64,000 nt of DNA from Actinomadura sp. K4S16 (GCF_008327685.1 NZ_BDDE01000020.1:124001-188000); one strand, 5' to 3'. Shown: positions 33,443-43,548, counted from the stretch's first letter. Numbers and translations are program-made. The notes: generated by a model from the sequence alone, not told the origin.

Positions 33443-34499
33443 GTGGATCGCGGCACGCTGATCGCGGGCAGGTACGAGCTGGTCGAGCGGCTCGGTCGCG
33501 GCGGAATGGGCGAGGTGGGCGGGACGCGACCGCGACCTGCACCGGGACGTGGCCGTCAAGTTCCTCCCCGACGACGCCGACACCTCTCCCGACCTGCCGC
33601 ACCGCTTCGAGCGGGACTCCCACGCGTACACCTTCACCGTCGCCCCGACCACCATGCTCGCGCCGGCGGGCACCGCCTCTTACGGCGCGCCGGAGCAGTT
33701 CCTCGACCAGCGCGGCGACGAACGCTCCGACCTCTACGCCCTTGGCGGCGTCCTGTTCGCGCTCCTCGCCGGTGAGCCGTCTGCAAAGGTCACCGCGCGC
33801 GAGGCTCCACCGGAGGCCGGAGATGGGTTCGAGATCGGCTGGACCGGAGAGGAGCCCCCTTCCTCCTATACGGAAGCACTCAAAAAGGCTCCGGGCCCCC
33901 GCTGGATCCTTGTCGGGACGCTCGTCGTCCTCACGCTGCTGATCATTTGGCTGGCAGTGAAGTGGGGAGACGATTCGACGAGCGATCCGTGGGGGTTCGC
34001 GGCCTTCATTGCCGCATACCCGGCATTCTTCTGCGGGGTCGGCGCCGTGCTGTACGGGATCTATCTCGCCTTCCGTACTCCGGCCTGGTACCGGCATTCC
34101 CGCGGACTGGCGCACCGCCGCCCATGGTCCCTCCGCATCGACTCGCGCGGCATCACCACCACGGATTCTCGGTGCGCCACCCCGTCCACGGGCCCCGCCG
34201 GGCGGCGCACATTCCTCTGGAACGAGATCGAGACGGTCTCGCTCGAACGCACGGCGGCCGGGCGGTACCACCGCTGCGACACCCTCCGCGTCCGGTTTCG
34301 CAGGGGGAGCCCGCACACCCGGCTCCGCCCCGCCGGGTGGATCGGCCTCGACGTGTCGATGCCCGACCTGGAGAAGGGCCAGGGTAAGCGCAGACCCGTC
34401 TGCGTCCTGGGCCCCATGTACGAGCATCAGCACGACGCCTTCATCGCCGCCCTGGTCCGACACGCGGGACCGCGCTGGAGCCCACAAACCGGTCCGTGA
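33443..34499 (+). pseudogene. Decayed Ser/Thr protein kinase gene with intact C-terminal membrane part
   Basis: The GTG at 33443 opens a kinase N-lobe (GTLIAGRYELVERLGRGGMGEV) which then shifts frame near 33515; the kinase resumes one frame over (DVAVKFLPDDADTSPDLPHRF). After RFERDSHAYTF the sequence jumps to GTASYGAPEQFLDQRGDERSDLYALGG, so the whole HRD catalytic loop and DFG region are missing. Both lesions would destroy activity. Downstream, the same frame runs on through two membrane segments (ILVGTLVVLTLLIIWLAV, AYPAFFCGVGAVLYGIYLAF) and a PH-like region (LRIDSRGITTTD, FLWNEIETVSLE). An ATG at 33549 could express the remainder. Confidence 0.8.
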
Positions 34500-34512
34500 C
34501 CCGGTCCGGGTG

Positions 34513-34902
34513 CTAGCCGAGGGCCCGCCCGATGGTCGCGTCGACGTGGTCCGGGACGTCGTCGTGCCGGTCGCCGACGCTCAGCGTCCCGGCCGGTTCG
34601 AACATGAGGATCGACGCGCCGCCCGGGGCGGAGGGCCTGTGCTCCACGCCGCGAGGCACGACGAACACCGAGCCCTTGGGAAGGGTCACGGCGCGTTCGC
34701 CGCTCTCGTCGCGGAGCGCGATGGCGAATTCGCCGTCGAGTACCAGGAAGAACTCGTCTGTGTCGTCGTGGGCGTGCCAGACGTGGTCCCCGGCGACCTT
34801 GGCGACGCGGACGTCGTAGTCGTTCACCTGCGAGACGATGCGCGGGCTCCAGAGATCGGAGAAGGAGGCTAGCGCGGAGTGCAGATCGATCGGTTCGTTC
34901 AT
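34513..34902 (-). CDS. Cupin-domain protein
   Basis: 129 residues. Cupin motif 1 HVWHAHDDTDEFFLVLDGEF (two His, Glu) and motif 2 PKGSVFVVPRGVEHRP (His) provide a metal site in a single beta-barrel. Typical of small stand-alone cupins (dioxygenases, isomerases or ligand sensors); substrate unknown. Divergent from the GlxA-type regulator by 52 bases, which may control it. Confidence 0.85.
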   Translation of the reverse strand: MNEPIDLHSALASFSDLWSPRIVSQVNDYDVRVAKVAGDHVWHAHDDTDEFFLVLDGEFAIALRDESGERAVTLPKGSVFVVPRGVEHRPSAPGGASILMFEPAGTLSVGDRHDDVPDHVDATIGRALG

Positions 34903-34954
34903 CCGTCCACTGTCACGGCTGGCCGCTGTCCGGCGTGAGTGCTAGGAATCGCAT

Positions 34955-35926
34955 ATGCCGCAAGGATCCTCGCATCGCGTGGTCATGATGGTCGACCGGG
35001 GTTCGAACCCGTTCGAGATGGGCGTCACGACCGAGTTGTTCGGCCTGCGCCGGCCCGAGTTGGGCGTCCCGTGGTACGACTTCACGCTCTGCGCGCCCGG
35101 CCCGGTGGTGATGCATGCGGGCATGTTCACGATGTCGGGGATCTCGGGGCTGGAGGCGGTCGAGACCGCGGACACCGTGATCGTCCCCAATCGCCCAGAC
35201 CCCGAGAACACTCCCGACGAGAGGGTCCTCGCCGCGATCCGCGGGGCCGCCGGCCGTGGCGCACGGCTCGTGAGCTTCTGCACCGGCGCGTTCACGCTGG
35301 CGGCCGCCGGGGTGCTCGACGGCCGCCCGGCGACCACCCACTGGCGCTGGGCCGATCTCTTCCGGTCCCGCTTCCCGGCGGTGCGGCTCGAACCCGACGT
35401 GCTGTTCGTGGACGACGGCGACGTGCTGACCGCAGCGGGCAGCGCCGCCGCGCTCGACCTGGGCCTGCACCTCGTGCGCCGCGACCACGGCGCGGAGATC
35501 GCCAACGCGGTCGGCCGCCGCCTGGTCTTCGCCGGGCACCGCGACGGCGGCCAGCGGCAGTTCGTCGAACGTCCCGTCCCGGCGATCCCGGACACCTCGC
35601 TCGCGCCCGTTCTGGCCTGGGCGCGGGAGCGGCTCGATCTGCCCCTGACCGTCGCCGACCTGGCCGCCCGCGCCGCTACCAGCGCCGCCACGCTGCACCG
35701 CCGCTTCCAGGCCGAGCTCGGCACGACCCCGCTGGCCTGGTTGAACGCCGAGCGGGCCGCGCTGGCGTGCAGGCTCATCGAGAACGGCGAGCTCCGGCTG
35801 GAGGCCGTCGCGCGCGCCAGCGGCCTGGGCACCCCCGCCAACCTGCGCGTCCAGGTGCGCCGCCAGACCGGCCTCAGCCCGTCGGCCTACCGGGCCCGCT
35901 TCGCCGCGTCGAACGCCGAGGGCTGA
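34955..35926 (+). CDS. GlxA-type transcriptional regulator (DJ-1/PfpI domain plus AraC HTH)
   Basis: 323 residues. N-terminal class I glutamine-amidotransferase-like domain (about 8-185) with the nucleophile-elbow Cys in LVSFCTGAFTLAAAG; C-terminal AraC double helix-turn-helix (about 215-315: LTVADLAARAATSAATLHRRF, VARASGLGTPANLRVQVRRQ, GLSPSAYRARF). The standard Phe-rich recognition sequence is NLRVQ here. Members activate genes for amine or sugar use. Probably regulates the divergent cupin gene. Confidence 0.92.
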   Translation: MPQGSSHRVVMMVDRGSNPFEMGVTTELFGLRRPELGVPWYDFTLCAPGPVVMHAGMFTMSGISGLEAVETADTVIVPNRPDPENTPDERVLAAIRGAAGRGARLVSFCTGAFTLAAAGVLDGRPATTHWRWADLFRSRFPAVRLEPDVLFVDDGDVLTAAGSAAALDLGLHLVRRDHGAEIANAVGRRLVFAGHRDGGQRQFVERPVPAIPDTSLAPVLAWARERLDLPLTVADLAARAATSAATLHRRFQAELGTTPLAWLNAERAALACRLIENGELRLEAVARASGLGTPANLRVQVRRQTGLSPSAYRARFAASNAEG

Positions 35927-35967
35927 GCCGCGGCGCCCGCCCGTCCCCGAGGCCGGGAAGCGAGATC

Positions 35968-36534
35968 ATGCCCGCGGATTCGCCGGACGATCCTGCCAAC
36001 CATCCGCGCGCTCTGCGGCGTTCAATGCTCGTGAGTGAACCGACGCAGGAAACCGCGTACGCCACGTTCGCGGCCGCCGCGTGGAAACGCCATTACGGCC
36101 TGGCCACACTGCTGACCGGCGACGCCCACCGCGCCGAGGAGCTCCTCCAGGACTGCCTGGTGAAGCTGTACGTGCGCTGGCGCCGGGTCGCCGACGGCGA
36201 CCCGGACGCCTACCTGAAGCGGATGCTGGTCAACGGCAACGTCAGCTGGTGGCGGCGCAGGCGGCGGGAGCTGCTGACCGACGCCCCCGAACGGCTCGAC
36301 GCGCGTTCCAGTTCCCAGCGGGAGCCGGACGACGAGCTGCGCCGGGCGCTGCTCGTCCTGCCCCGCCAGCAGCGCGCGATCGTCGTGCTGCGGCACTACG
36401 CCGACCTGACGGAGGCGGCGACGGCCGACCTTCTCGGATGCTCCGTCGGCACCGTCAAGAGCCAGCACTCCCGGGCGATGAAACGGCTCCGTTCGACGCT
36501 CGCCCTCTCACAGACCGAGGAGATCACACGATGA
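35968..36534 (+). CDS. SigE-family ECF sigma factor
   Basis: 188 residues from ATG 35968; ATG 36025 or GTG 36031 (SEPTQETAYATFAAAAWKRH) are plausible starts closer to the family's usual N-terminus. Region 2 includes LLTGDAHRAEELLQDCLVKLYVRW and region 4 LPRQQRAIVVLRHYADLTEA, then LLGCSVGTVKSQHSRAMKRL. This is the actinobacterial SigE-like ECF group. Its stop overlaps the next gene's ATG. Confidence 0.88.
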   Translation: MPADSPDDPANHPRALRRSMLVSEPTQETAYATFAAAAWKRHYGLATLLTGDAHRAEELLQDCLVKLYVRWRRVADGDPDAYLKRMLVNGNVSWWRRRRRELLTDAPERLDARSSSQREPDDELRRALLVLPRQQRAIVVLRHYADLTEAATADLLGCSVGTVKSQHSRAMKRLRSTLALSQTEEITR

Positions 36535-37376
36535 GCGAGGACCGGCTGACCCAGATGCTGCGGTCGGCGACCGACGGGCACCCGATCCCCGAGGCGCCGA
36601 TCGAGACCGTGATGCACCGCGGCCGACGCGCCAGGCGCAGGCGCCGCACGGCCGCCGGAGCGCTCGGCACCGGCGCGGTCGCGCTGGTCGTGGCCGCCGC
36701 CACCGTCGGCGGGAACCTCGTCCCCGGCGACGACGCCGACCGTACGATCACCACCGAACCCGGCGGCGACGTCACCCTCGCCGCGGCGACCGAAGCCACG
36801 GCGGGCACGACGTTCCACGTGAAACTGACCTGGACGCTCAGCTCGCGCGGCCGGCGCGAGACCGTGGAGACCTACCGGGGCGCCTTCGACGCCCCCAACC
36901 GGCGCGGCTACCTGCGCGGCCCCGGATCGGTGCCGATGGAGCAGCGCTTCATCGGCGACGACACCTACGTGCAGCGCGGCAGGACATGGCGCAAGCTCGA
37001 CCACGGGCTGAACGGGCTGACGCGCGGCACCACCGGCCCGCAGGAGCTGACCGCCGACGTCGGCCGGACGCTGCGGATGCTGGCCACGTTCGGAAAGGTG
37101 GTGTCCCAGGGCCGGACGGGCAGCGGGGCGGCGGAGGTGCAGACCTACGCCTTCGCCCACGTGGCCCGTCCCTCCGAGGGGTCGCCCGCCGGGCGGCGGG
37201 TCACCGGGACGGTCACGGTCGGGCTCGCCACCCGCAAGATCCAGAAGATCGTGCAGACGACCGTCATCACCAGCCCGCACCCCGAGATCGCCGACCGGGA
37301 CCCCGTCCGATTCACCTCGGTCACCGAGTTCTCCGACTACGGGACGCCGGTGCACGTGACGCGTCCGCCCCTGTAG
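36531..37376 (+). CDS. Membrane protein coupled to SigE-family sigma factor
   Basis: 281 residues; ATGA overlap with the sigma gene. Cytoplasmic N-terminus (about 1-40, basic RGRRARRRRR), one membrane segment (GALGTGAVALVVAAATVGGN), extracytoplasmic domain (about 65-281) with FHVKLTWTLSSRGRRETVETY and VQTTVITSPHPEIADRD. Topology and overlap suggest an anti-sigma or sensor partner; no enzymatic motif is seen. A sequence one mismatch from the ParB core lies within this gene at 36812-36825. Confidence 0.75.
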   Translation: MSEDRLTQMLRSATDGHPIPEAPIETVMHRGRRARRRRRTAAGALGTGAVALVVAAATVGGNLVPGDDADRTITTEPGGDVTLAAATEATAGTTFHVKLTWTLSSRGRRETVETYRGAFDAPNRRGYLRGPGSVPMEQRFIGDDTYVQRGRTWRKLDHGLNGLTRGTTGPQELTADVGRTLRMLATFGKVVSQGRTGSGAAEVQTYAFAHVARPSEGSPAGRRVTGTVTVGLATRKIQKIVQTTVITSPHPEIADRDPVRFTSVTEFSDYGTPVHVTRPPL

Positions 37377-37481
37377 CGGCGAAGCGGGCGTCTCCGGACG
37401 AAGGCGGCCCCGGCGCGAAGGCCCGGGTCCGCCTTCGGGCGTCCACCCGGCGAGAGGTGCTGTCGACCGCGTCGCGCCACC

Positions 37482-37507
37482 GTTCGCCGACCGTTCACGT
37501 GTTCGTC
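37482..37507 (+). promoter_or_regulatory. PHO-box-like direct repeats upstream of alkaline phosphatase
   Basis: GTTCGCC (37482-37488) and GTTCACG (37493-37499) are spaced exactly 11 bases, as in actinobacterial PhoP sites (GTTCACC repeats), each with one deviation from consensus; GTTCGTC follows at 37501. Located 79-104 bases upstream of the phosphatase start. Confidence 0.65.
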
Positions 37508-37585
37508 GTGATCGACGGGCGTCGGCCTCATCTTGACCTGGTGATCTGTGCCTGTTCGTCACTCATGAGCCAGGAGGCCAGCCTT

Positions 37586-38944
37586 ATGATTCCGGCTGCG
37601 AAGATACGGCGGACGGCCGCGGTCGTCCTCACCACGGGGGCTGTGGCCGCCGCGCTCGGCTCGGGGCTCGCGGATGCGTCCGGCGGGGACCGGACCCAGG
37701 AGGTCCGGCAGGCCGTGCAGGGCGGCAAGGCGCGCAACGTCATCTTGTTGATCGGTGACGGCATGGGCGACTCGGAGATCACCGCCGCCCGCAACTACGT
37801 CAAGGGCGCCGCCGGGCGGCTCGCCATGGACACGCTGCCGCTGACCGGTGCGTACACCACGTACTCGGTCAACAAGGCCGACCCGCGCCAGATCGACTAC
37901 GTGACCGATTCGGCGGCCAGCGGCACCGGCTGGGCGACGGGTCACAAGACCTACAACGGGGCCATCTCGGTCACGCCGGACGGCAAGCCGGTCCCGACCG
38001 TCCTGGAACTGGCCAAGCGGGCCGGGCTGCGCACCGGCGACGTGTCCACGGCCGAACTGGGCGACGCCACCCCGGCGGTGCTGGCCGCGCACGTCGCGGA
38101 CCGCGGCTGCCAGGGCCCGGCCGACATGGCCAAGTGCCCCGCGCAGGACAAGGTCAACGGGGGGCCCGGCTCGATCGCCGAGCAGCAGGTGCAGACGGGC
38201 GCCGACCTCTACCTGGGCGGCGGGAAGGCCCGCTTCGCGCAGACGGTGAAGGCGGGGCCCTTCGCCGGCAAGACCGTGATCGACCAGGCCAAGGCCGCCG
38301 GATACACCGTCGTCACCGACGAGGGCGGGCTGAACGCGGCCAAGCCCGGCGGCAAGCTGCTGGGTCTGTTCGCCGACGGCAACATGCCGCAGGAGTGGAC
38401 CGGTCCGGCGGCCAAGGTCGGCGGCACCGACCCGTCCAGGTGCACGCCGAACGGCTCCTTCGGCGGCCCGCACCTGTCGACCATGGCGTCCAAGGCCATC
38501 GGCCTGCTGGACGCGCAGACCAAGCACAGCCGCAAGGGCTTCTTCCTGCAGATCGAGGGCGCCTCGATCGACAAGCGCGACCACGCCGCCGACCCCTGCG
38601 GCCAGATCGGTGAGACGGCCGAGTTCGACAAGGCGGTGCGGGCCTCGCTCGACTACGCCCGCCGGCACCCCGACACCCTGGTGGTCGTGACCGCCGACCA
38701 CGGCCACACCAGTCAGATCATCCCGCTGGAGGCGCAGAGCCCGGGCCAGACCGCCACGCTGATCACCGCCGACGGCGCCCCCATGAAGCTCAACTACGCG
38801 ACCAACACGCCGGGCCAGTCCCAGGAGCACACCGGCACCCAGGTCCGGATCGCCGCCAAGGGCCCGCAGGCCGCGAGCGTCCTCGGCGTGACCGACCAGA
38901 CCGACCTGTTCCGCACCCTCACCCGCGCCCTCGCCATCCGGTAA
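37586..38944 (+). CDS. phoA: Secreted alkaline phosphatase, PhoA type
   Basis: 452 residues from the ATG at 37586, eight bases after AGGAGG. Signal peptide (RRTAAVVLTTGAVAAALGSGLADA). Catalytic core: NVILLIGDGMGDSE (metal-binding Asp), DSAASGTG with nucleophile Ser109, GFFLQIEGASIDKRDHA, VVVTADHGHTS, and the late His in SQEHTGTQV. Hydrolyses phosphate monoesters outside the cell to supply phosphate. PhoP control is suggested by the PHO-box-like repeat upstream. A strong bidirectional terminator follows. Confidence 0.93.
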   Translation: MIPAAKIRRTAAVVLTTGAVAAALGSGLADASGGDRTQEVRQAVQGGKARNVILLIGDGMGDSEITAARNYVKGAAGRLAMDTLPLTGAYTTYSVNKADPRQIDYVTDSAASGTGWATGHKTYNGAISVTPDGKPVPTVLELAKRAGLRTGDVSTAELGDATPAVLAAHVADRGCQGPADMAKCPAQDKVNGGPGSIAEQQVQTGADLYLGGGKARFAQTVKAGPFAGKTVIDQAKAAGYTVVTDEGGLNAAKPGGKLLGLFADGNMPQEWTGPAAKVGGTDPSRCTPNGSFGGPHLSTMASKAIGLLDAQTKHSRKGFFLQIEGASIDKRDHAADPCGQIGETAEFDKAVRASLDYARRHPDTLVVVTADHGHTSQIIPLEAQSPGQTATLITADGAPMKLNYATNTPGQSQEHTGTQVRIAAKGPQAASVLGVTDQTDLFRTLTRALAIR

Positions 38945-38966
38945 CCCATCCCCGGGCGCGCCGCGT

Positions 38967-39000
38967 TCAAGGCCGGTCACACTCGTGTGACCGGCCTTGA
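38967..39000. terminator. Bidirectional terminator between phoA and livF
   Basis: TCAAGGCCGGTCACAC (38967-38982) is the perfect complement of 38985-39000, a 16-bp stem around a 2-base centre. It lies between convergent genes, 22 bases after phoA and 8 bases after livF. Confidence 0.92.
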
Positions 39001-39008
39001 TGCCGTCT

Positions 39009-39702
<694 letters not shown>

Positions 39703-39719
<17 letters not shown>

Positions 39720-40500
39720 CGCGCACCTCCTCGGTCTCCTCCGGGGCGGCGTCGCGCCCGAGATACGCCTCGATCACCGCCGGGTCGGCGCGGACCTCGG
39801 CGGGCGTGCCGTCGGCGATCTCCTTGCCGTGGTCGAGCACCACCACGCGGTCGGAGATCTCCATGACCAGGCCCATGTCGTGCTCGATGAGCGCGACCGC
39901 GATGCCGAGTTCCCTGATCCTCCGGATCAGGTCGAGCAGCTCCGCCTTCTCCCCGTGGTTGAGCCCGGCGGCGGGCTCGTCCAGCAGCAGGAGGGCGGGA
40001 CGGCGGGCCAGGGCCCGCGCGATCTCCACCCGGCGCTGCTCCCCGTACGGAAGGTGCCGCACGAGGCCCGTCCGGTCGCCGCGGAGCCCGGCGAAGTCGA
40101 GCCACTTGTGCGCCTCGTCGGTGGCCTCCTGCTCGCTGCGCCGGTAGCGGGGCGTGTGCAGCAGCACGTCGAACATCCGCTGCCGCAGCCACAGGTGGGT
40201 CCCGGCCCGCACGTTGTCCAGCACCGACAGCTCGCCGAAGACGCGGAGGTTCTGGAAGGTCCGCGACAGGCCGCGCGCGGCGATCGCGGACGGGCGCCGC
40301 CCGGTGATGTCGGTGCCGTCCAGGACGATCCGGCCACCGGTCGGCTTGTAGAAGCCGGTGACGCAGTTGAAGGCGGAGGTCTTGCCCGCCCCGTTCGGAC
40401 CGATGATCGAGACGATCTCGCCCGCGTCGACGCGGAAGCTGAGCCCGCCGACCGCCTGGACGCCGCCGAACGCCAGCCGGAGATCTCGCACGTCCAGCAT
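39703..40500 (-). CDS. livG: Branched-chain amino acid ABC importer ATPase LivG
   Basis: 265 residues. Walker A GPNGAGKTS, signature region LPYGEQRRVEIARAL (YGEQ variant common in LivG), Walker B LLLLDEPAAGLNHGEK and LIEHDMGLVM. FNCVTGFYKPTGG and LSRTFQNLRVF mark the LivG branch. Its ATG shares one base with the livM stop, so translation is coupled. Confidence 0.93.
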
Positions 40501-41495
40501 CAGGCACCTCCCGACCGGGCCGCCATGCGGGCGGTCTCGCGCGACCGGTGCGGCCAGAGCCCCTGCGGACGGCCGATCATCATCGCGATCAGCAGGACGC
40601 CGAACACGAAGAACCGGTAGTCGGCCAGCCCGCGGAGCATCTCGGGCAGCAGGCTGATCACGACGGCGCCGAGGACGACGCCGGGGGTGGAGCCCATGCC
40701 GCCGAGCACGACCGCCATCAGCACCAGGGCCGACTGGAGGAAGGTGAAGCTGGCCGGGGAGATCGCCGACAACTGCGCGGCGAACAGCACGCCCGCGAGC
40801 CCGCCCCAGACCGCGCCGGCGATGTAGGCGGCCAGCTTGACCCGGTACGTGTGGACGCCCATGGCCTCGGCGGCGTCCTCGTCCTCCCGGACGAACCGCC
40901 ACGCACGCCCGAGCCGGGACCGTCCCAGCCGGGCGGCGAGCAGCACCGCCACCGCGACGATCAGCAGCGCGGCGTAGTAGAACACCACCGGGTTCGCGAC
41001 ATGGTCGCCGAAGAGGCCGGGGATGCCGTAGATGCCGGAGGGGCCGCCGGTGACGTCCAGGTTGTTGGCGACGATCCGGACGATCTCCCCGAAGCCGAGC
41101 GTCACGATCGCGAGGTAGTCGCTGCGCAGCCGGAGCGTGGGACCGCCGATGACGATGCCGGCGATCACGGTGGCGGCGATGACGAAGGGGACGGTCGCCA
41201 CCAGCGGCCAGTCCAGCCGGGTGGCCAGCAGGCCGCTGGTGTAGGCGCCGACCGCGAAGAACGCGGCGAATCCGAGGTCGAGCAGCCCGCAGTAGCCGAC
41301 CACGATGTTCAGGCCGACCGCGAGCATCACGAAGATCACCGCGCTGGTCATGATGTTCATCGCGTACGGCGTCGCGATCGCGAACGGGGCGGCCAGCCCC
41401 ACGGCGAGGCCGGCCCAGCCGAGGTGGCGGCTCTCCAGCAGACGCGAGAGCGTCGCCGCGCGGCGTTTCGCCGCGCGTTCGGGAACGGCCGCCAT
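40500..41495 (-). CDS. livM: Branched-chain amino acid ABC importer permease LivM
   Basis: 331 residues, about nine to ten membrane segments. LivM marks include GLNIVVGYCGLLDLGFAAFF, LRLRSDYLAIVTLGFGEIVR (here split for naming), and the EAA-like loop REDEDAAEAMGVHTYRVKL that contacts the ATPases. Starts at ATG 41495, overlapping the livH stop by one base; ends sharing a base with livG. Confidence 0.93.
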   Translation of the reverse strand: MAAVPERAAKRRAATLSRLLESRHLGWAGLAVGLAAPFAIATPYAMNIMTSAVIFVMLAVGLNIVVGYCGLLDLGFAAFFAVGAYTSGLLATRLDWPLVATVPFVIAATVIAGIVIGGPTLRLRSDYLAIVTLGFGEIVRIVANNLDVTGGPSGIYGIPGLFGDHVANPVVFYYAALLIVAVAVLLAARLGRSRLGRAWRFVREDEDAAEAMGVHTYRVKLAAYIAGAVWGGLAGVLFAAQLSAISPASFTFLQSALVLMAVVLGGMGSTPGVVLGAVVISLLPEMLRGLADYRFFVFGVLLIAMMIGRPQGLWPHRSRETARMAARSGGA

Positions 41496-42388
41496 CACAC
41501 CCGCTCCGTGACGCGCTCGCCGAGCAGCCCGGTCGGCCGCACGGTGAGGAAGAGGATGAGGAAGCCGAACGCGAACACGTCCCGCCACTCGCCGCCCACC
41601 CAGTGGGTGCCGAAGGATTCGAGCAGTCCCAGCACGAGCGCCCCGAGCATCGTGCCGGGAACGTTCCCGATCCCGCCGATGACGGCCGCGGTGAACGCCT
41701 TGAGCCCGATGATGAAACCCATCAGAAAGTCGATCTTTCCGTAGTAGCCCCCGGCCATCACGCCCGCGGCGCCGGCCATCGCGGAGCCGATGAAGAAGGT
41801 GCGGGCGATGACGGCGTCCACGTTGACGCCCATGAGCAGGCACGCCTTCGGGTCGAGCGCGATGGCCCGCATCGCCCGGCCCTGCCGGGTCCGTCCGATG
41901 AGCACCGTGAGGCCCGCCATCAGCACCACGGAGACGGCCATCAGCAGCAGTTGCTGCATCGTCACGCGCGCACCGAGGACGGTGAAGGACGCCCCGTCCA
42001 GGCGCACCGGGTAGACCCGCGGGTTCGGACCGGCCGCGATCCGGGTGCCGTACTCCAGCGCGAAGGACGCGCCGACCGCGGTGATCAGCAGGGACAGCCG
42101 GGGCATGCCGCGCAGCGGACGGTAGGCCACCCGCTCGACCGCCAGGCCGGCCGTCCCCGTGGTGACCATGGTGAGGACCAGGACGATCAGCAGCGCCGCC
42201 AGCGAGGAGGAGTGCACCAGCCCGCCCATCGCGCCGAGCATCGCGAACCCGGTGAAGGCCCCGAGCATGTACAGGTCGCCGTGCGCGAAGTTGAGCAGCT
42301 TGATGATCCCGTAGACCATGCTGTAGCCGAGGGCGACCAGGGCGTAGAACGAGCCGACGAACAGCCCGTTCCAGATCAGCTGTGCCAT
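41495..42388 (-). CDS. livH: Branched-chain amino acid ABC importer permease LivH
   Basis: 297 residues, about eight membrane segments. Starts WNGLFVGSFYALVALGYSMVYG then IIKLLNFAHGDLYMLGAF; MRAIALDPKACLLMGVNVD is the ATPase-coupling loop; FTAAVIGGIGNVPGTMLGAL closes the core. Eight bases after livK. Forms the channel with LivM. Confidence 0.93.
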   Translation of the reverse strand: MAQLIWNGLFVGSFYALVALGYSMVYGIIKLLNFAHGDLYMLGAFTGFAMLGAMGGLVHSSSLAALLIVLVLTMVTTGTAGLAVERVAYRPLRGMPRLSLLITAVGASFALEYGTRIAAGPNPRVYPVRLDGASFTVLGARVTMQQLLLMAVSVVLMAGLTVLIGRTRQGRAMRAIALDPKACLLMGVNVDAVIARTFFIGSAMAGAAGVMAGGYYGKIDFLMGFIIGLKAFTAAVIGGIGNVPGTMLGALVLGLLESFGTHWVGGEWRDVFAFGFLILFLTVRPTGLLGERVTERV

Positions 42389-42396
42389 GGCCGCGC

Positions 42397-43548
42397 CTAC
42401 TTCAGGGCGTCGCGCAGCGTGAAGGCGCCGCCCTTGACCACGAGGATCACGAAGCCGCCGTTGCTGAGCGTGTGCTGCGGGGTGAACTTCAGCGGCCCGG
42501 TGAAGATCGGGAAGCCGTCGACCGCCTCCAGCTCCTTCGCGATCTTGTCGCCGTCGGTGCCGCCGGCCTTCGCGATGCCCTCGGCCGCCACCCGGACGGC
42601 GTCATAGGACTGGGTGGAGTACGGACCGGGATCGCTGCCGAACTTCTTCTTGTAGGTGCTGATCCAGCCGCTCGCGCCCTCGATCGTGTCCGGGGTCTGC
42701 GTCATGGTGGCGAAGACGCCGTCCGCCGCCCTGTCTCCGGCGATCTTGATGAGCTTGGCGTCCACCGAGCCGTCCCCCACCATGAACCCGCCCGTGTACC
42801 CGGCCTGCCGGAACTGCCGCAGCAGGAGGCCGCCCTCCTGGTAGTAGCCGGTCCAGTAGATGAAGTCGGGGTGGGTCTTGAGGACGTTCGCGATGTTGGC
42901 GGAGTAGTCGCTCTCGCCTGGGTTGACGGCGTCCAGGGTCGCCTTGTCGGGGCCGCCCGGCTTGTCGAGCGCCGTCGCCGTCCGCGTCGCGATGTCCTTG
43001 GAGTACGAGGTGTTGTCGTGCAGGACCGCGACCTTCTTCGGCCCGCTCTTGGTCATCCAGTTCATCGCCGCCACGGCCTGCTGGTCCCCCGTCCCGTTGA
43101 TCAGGAAGACGTGCCTGAGCCGCTGCGCGACCAGTTCGGTGGAGTTGGCCGCCGGAATGATCATCGGGATCTTCGCGCGGTCGAACACCGGCAGGGTCGG
43201 CAGCGTCGCCCCCGAGCAGTAGCCGCCCACCGAGACGGCGATCTTCGCGGCCACCAGCTTGCTGGCCGCCGCCACCGCGGTCTTCGGGTCGCAGGCGTCG
43301 TCCTCCACCCGGAGGCGCAGCTTGCGCTTGCCGACGCCGCCCCTGGCGTTGATCTCGTCCACCGCCATCTGGGCGCCGTTCTTCATGTAGGGCCCGATGT
43401 CGGCGCTGGACCCCGAGAGCGGGATGGCCATGCCGATCGTGATCGGACCGGAGTCCTCGGCGTCGTCCGAACCGAGCAGCCCCTGACCGCAGGCGGACAC
43501 CGCCAGGGCCGCCGCTCCGAGCACGCAGCCTAGCGCGATTCTTCTCAT
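42397..43548 (-). CDS. livK: Branched-chain amino acid ABC importer substrate-binding lipoprotein
   Basis: 383 residues from ATG 43548 (GGGAGA upstream). Lipoprotein signal peptide with lipobox LAVSAC (Cys20 lipidated). Type I periplasmic-binding fold: ITIGMAIPLSGSSADIGPYM, AVDEINARGGVG, RVEDDACDPKTAVAAASKL, AVSVGGYCSGATLP. Captures Leu/Ile/Val or related compounds at the outer membrane face; the exact ligand is not deducible. First gene of the operon livK-H-M-G-F. Confidence 0.92.
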   Translation of the reverse strand: MRRIALGCVLGAAALAVSACGQGLLGSDDAEDSGPITIGMAIPLSGSSADIGPYMKNGAQMAVDEINARGGVGKRKLRLRVEDDACDPKTAVAAASKLVAAKIAVSVGGYCSGATLPTLPVFDRAKIPMIIPAANSTELVAQRLRHVFLINGTGDQQAVAAMNWMTKSGPKKVAVLHDNTSYSKDIATRTATALDKPGGPDKATLDAVNPGESDYSANIANVLKTHPDFIYWTGYYQEGGLLLRQFRQAGYTGGFMVGDGSVDAKLIKIAGDRAADGVFATMTQTPDTIEGASGWISTYKKKFGSDPGPYSTQSYDAVRVAAEGIAKAGGTDGDKIAKELEAVDGFPIFTGPLKFTPQHTLSNGGFVILVVKGGAFTLRDALK

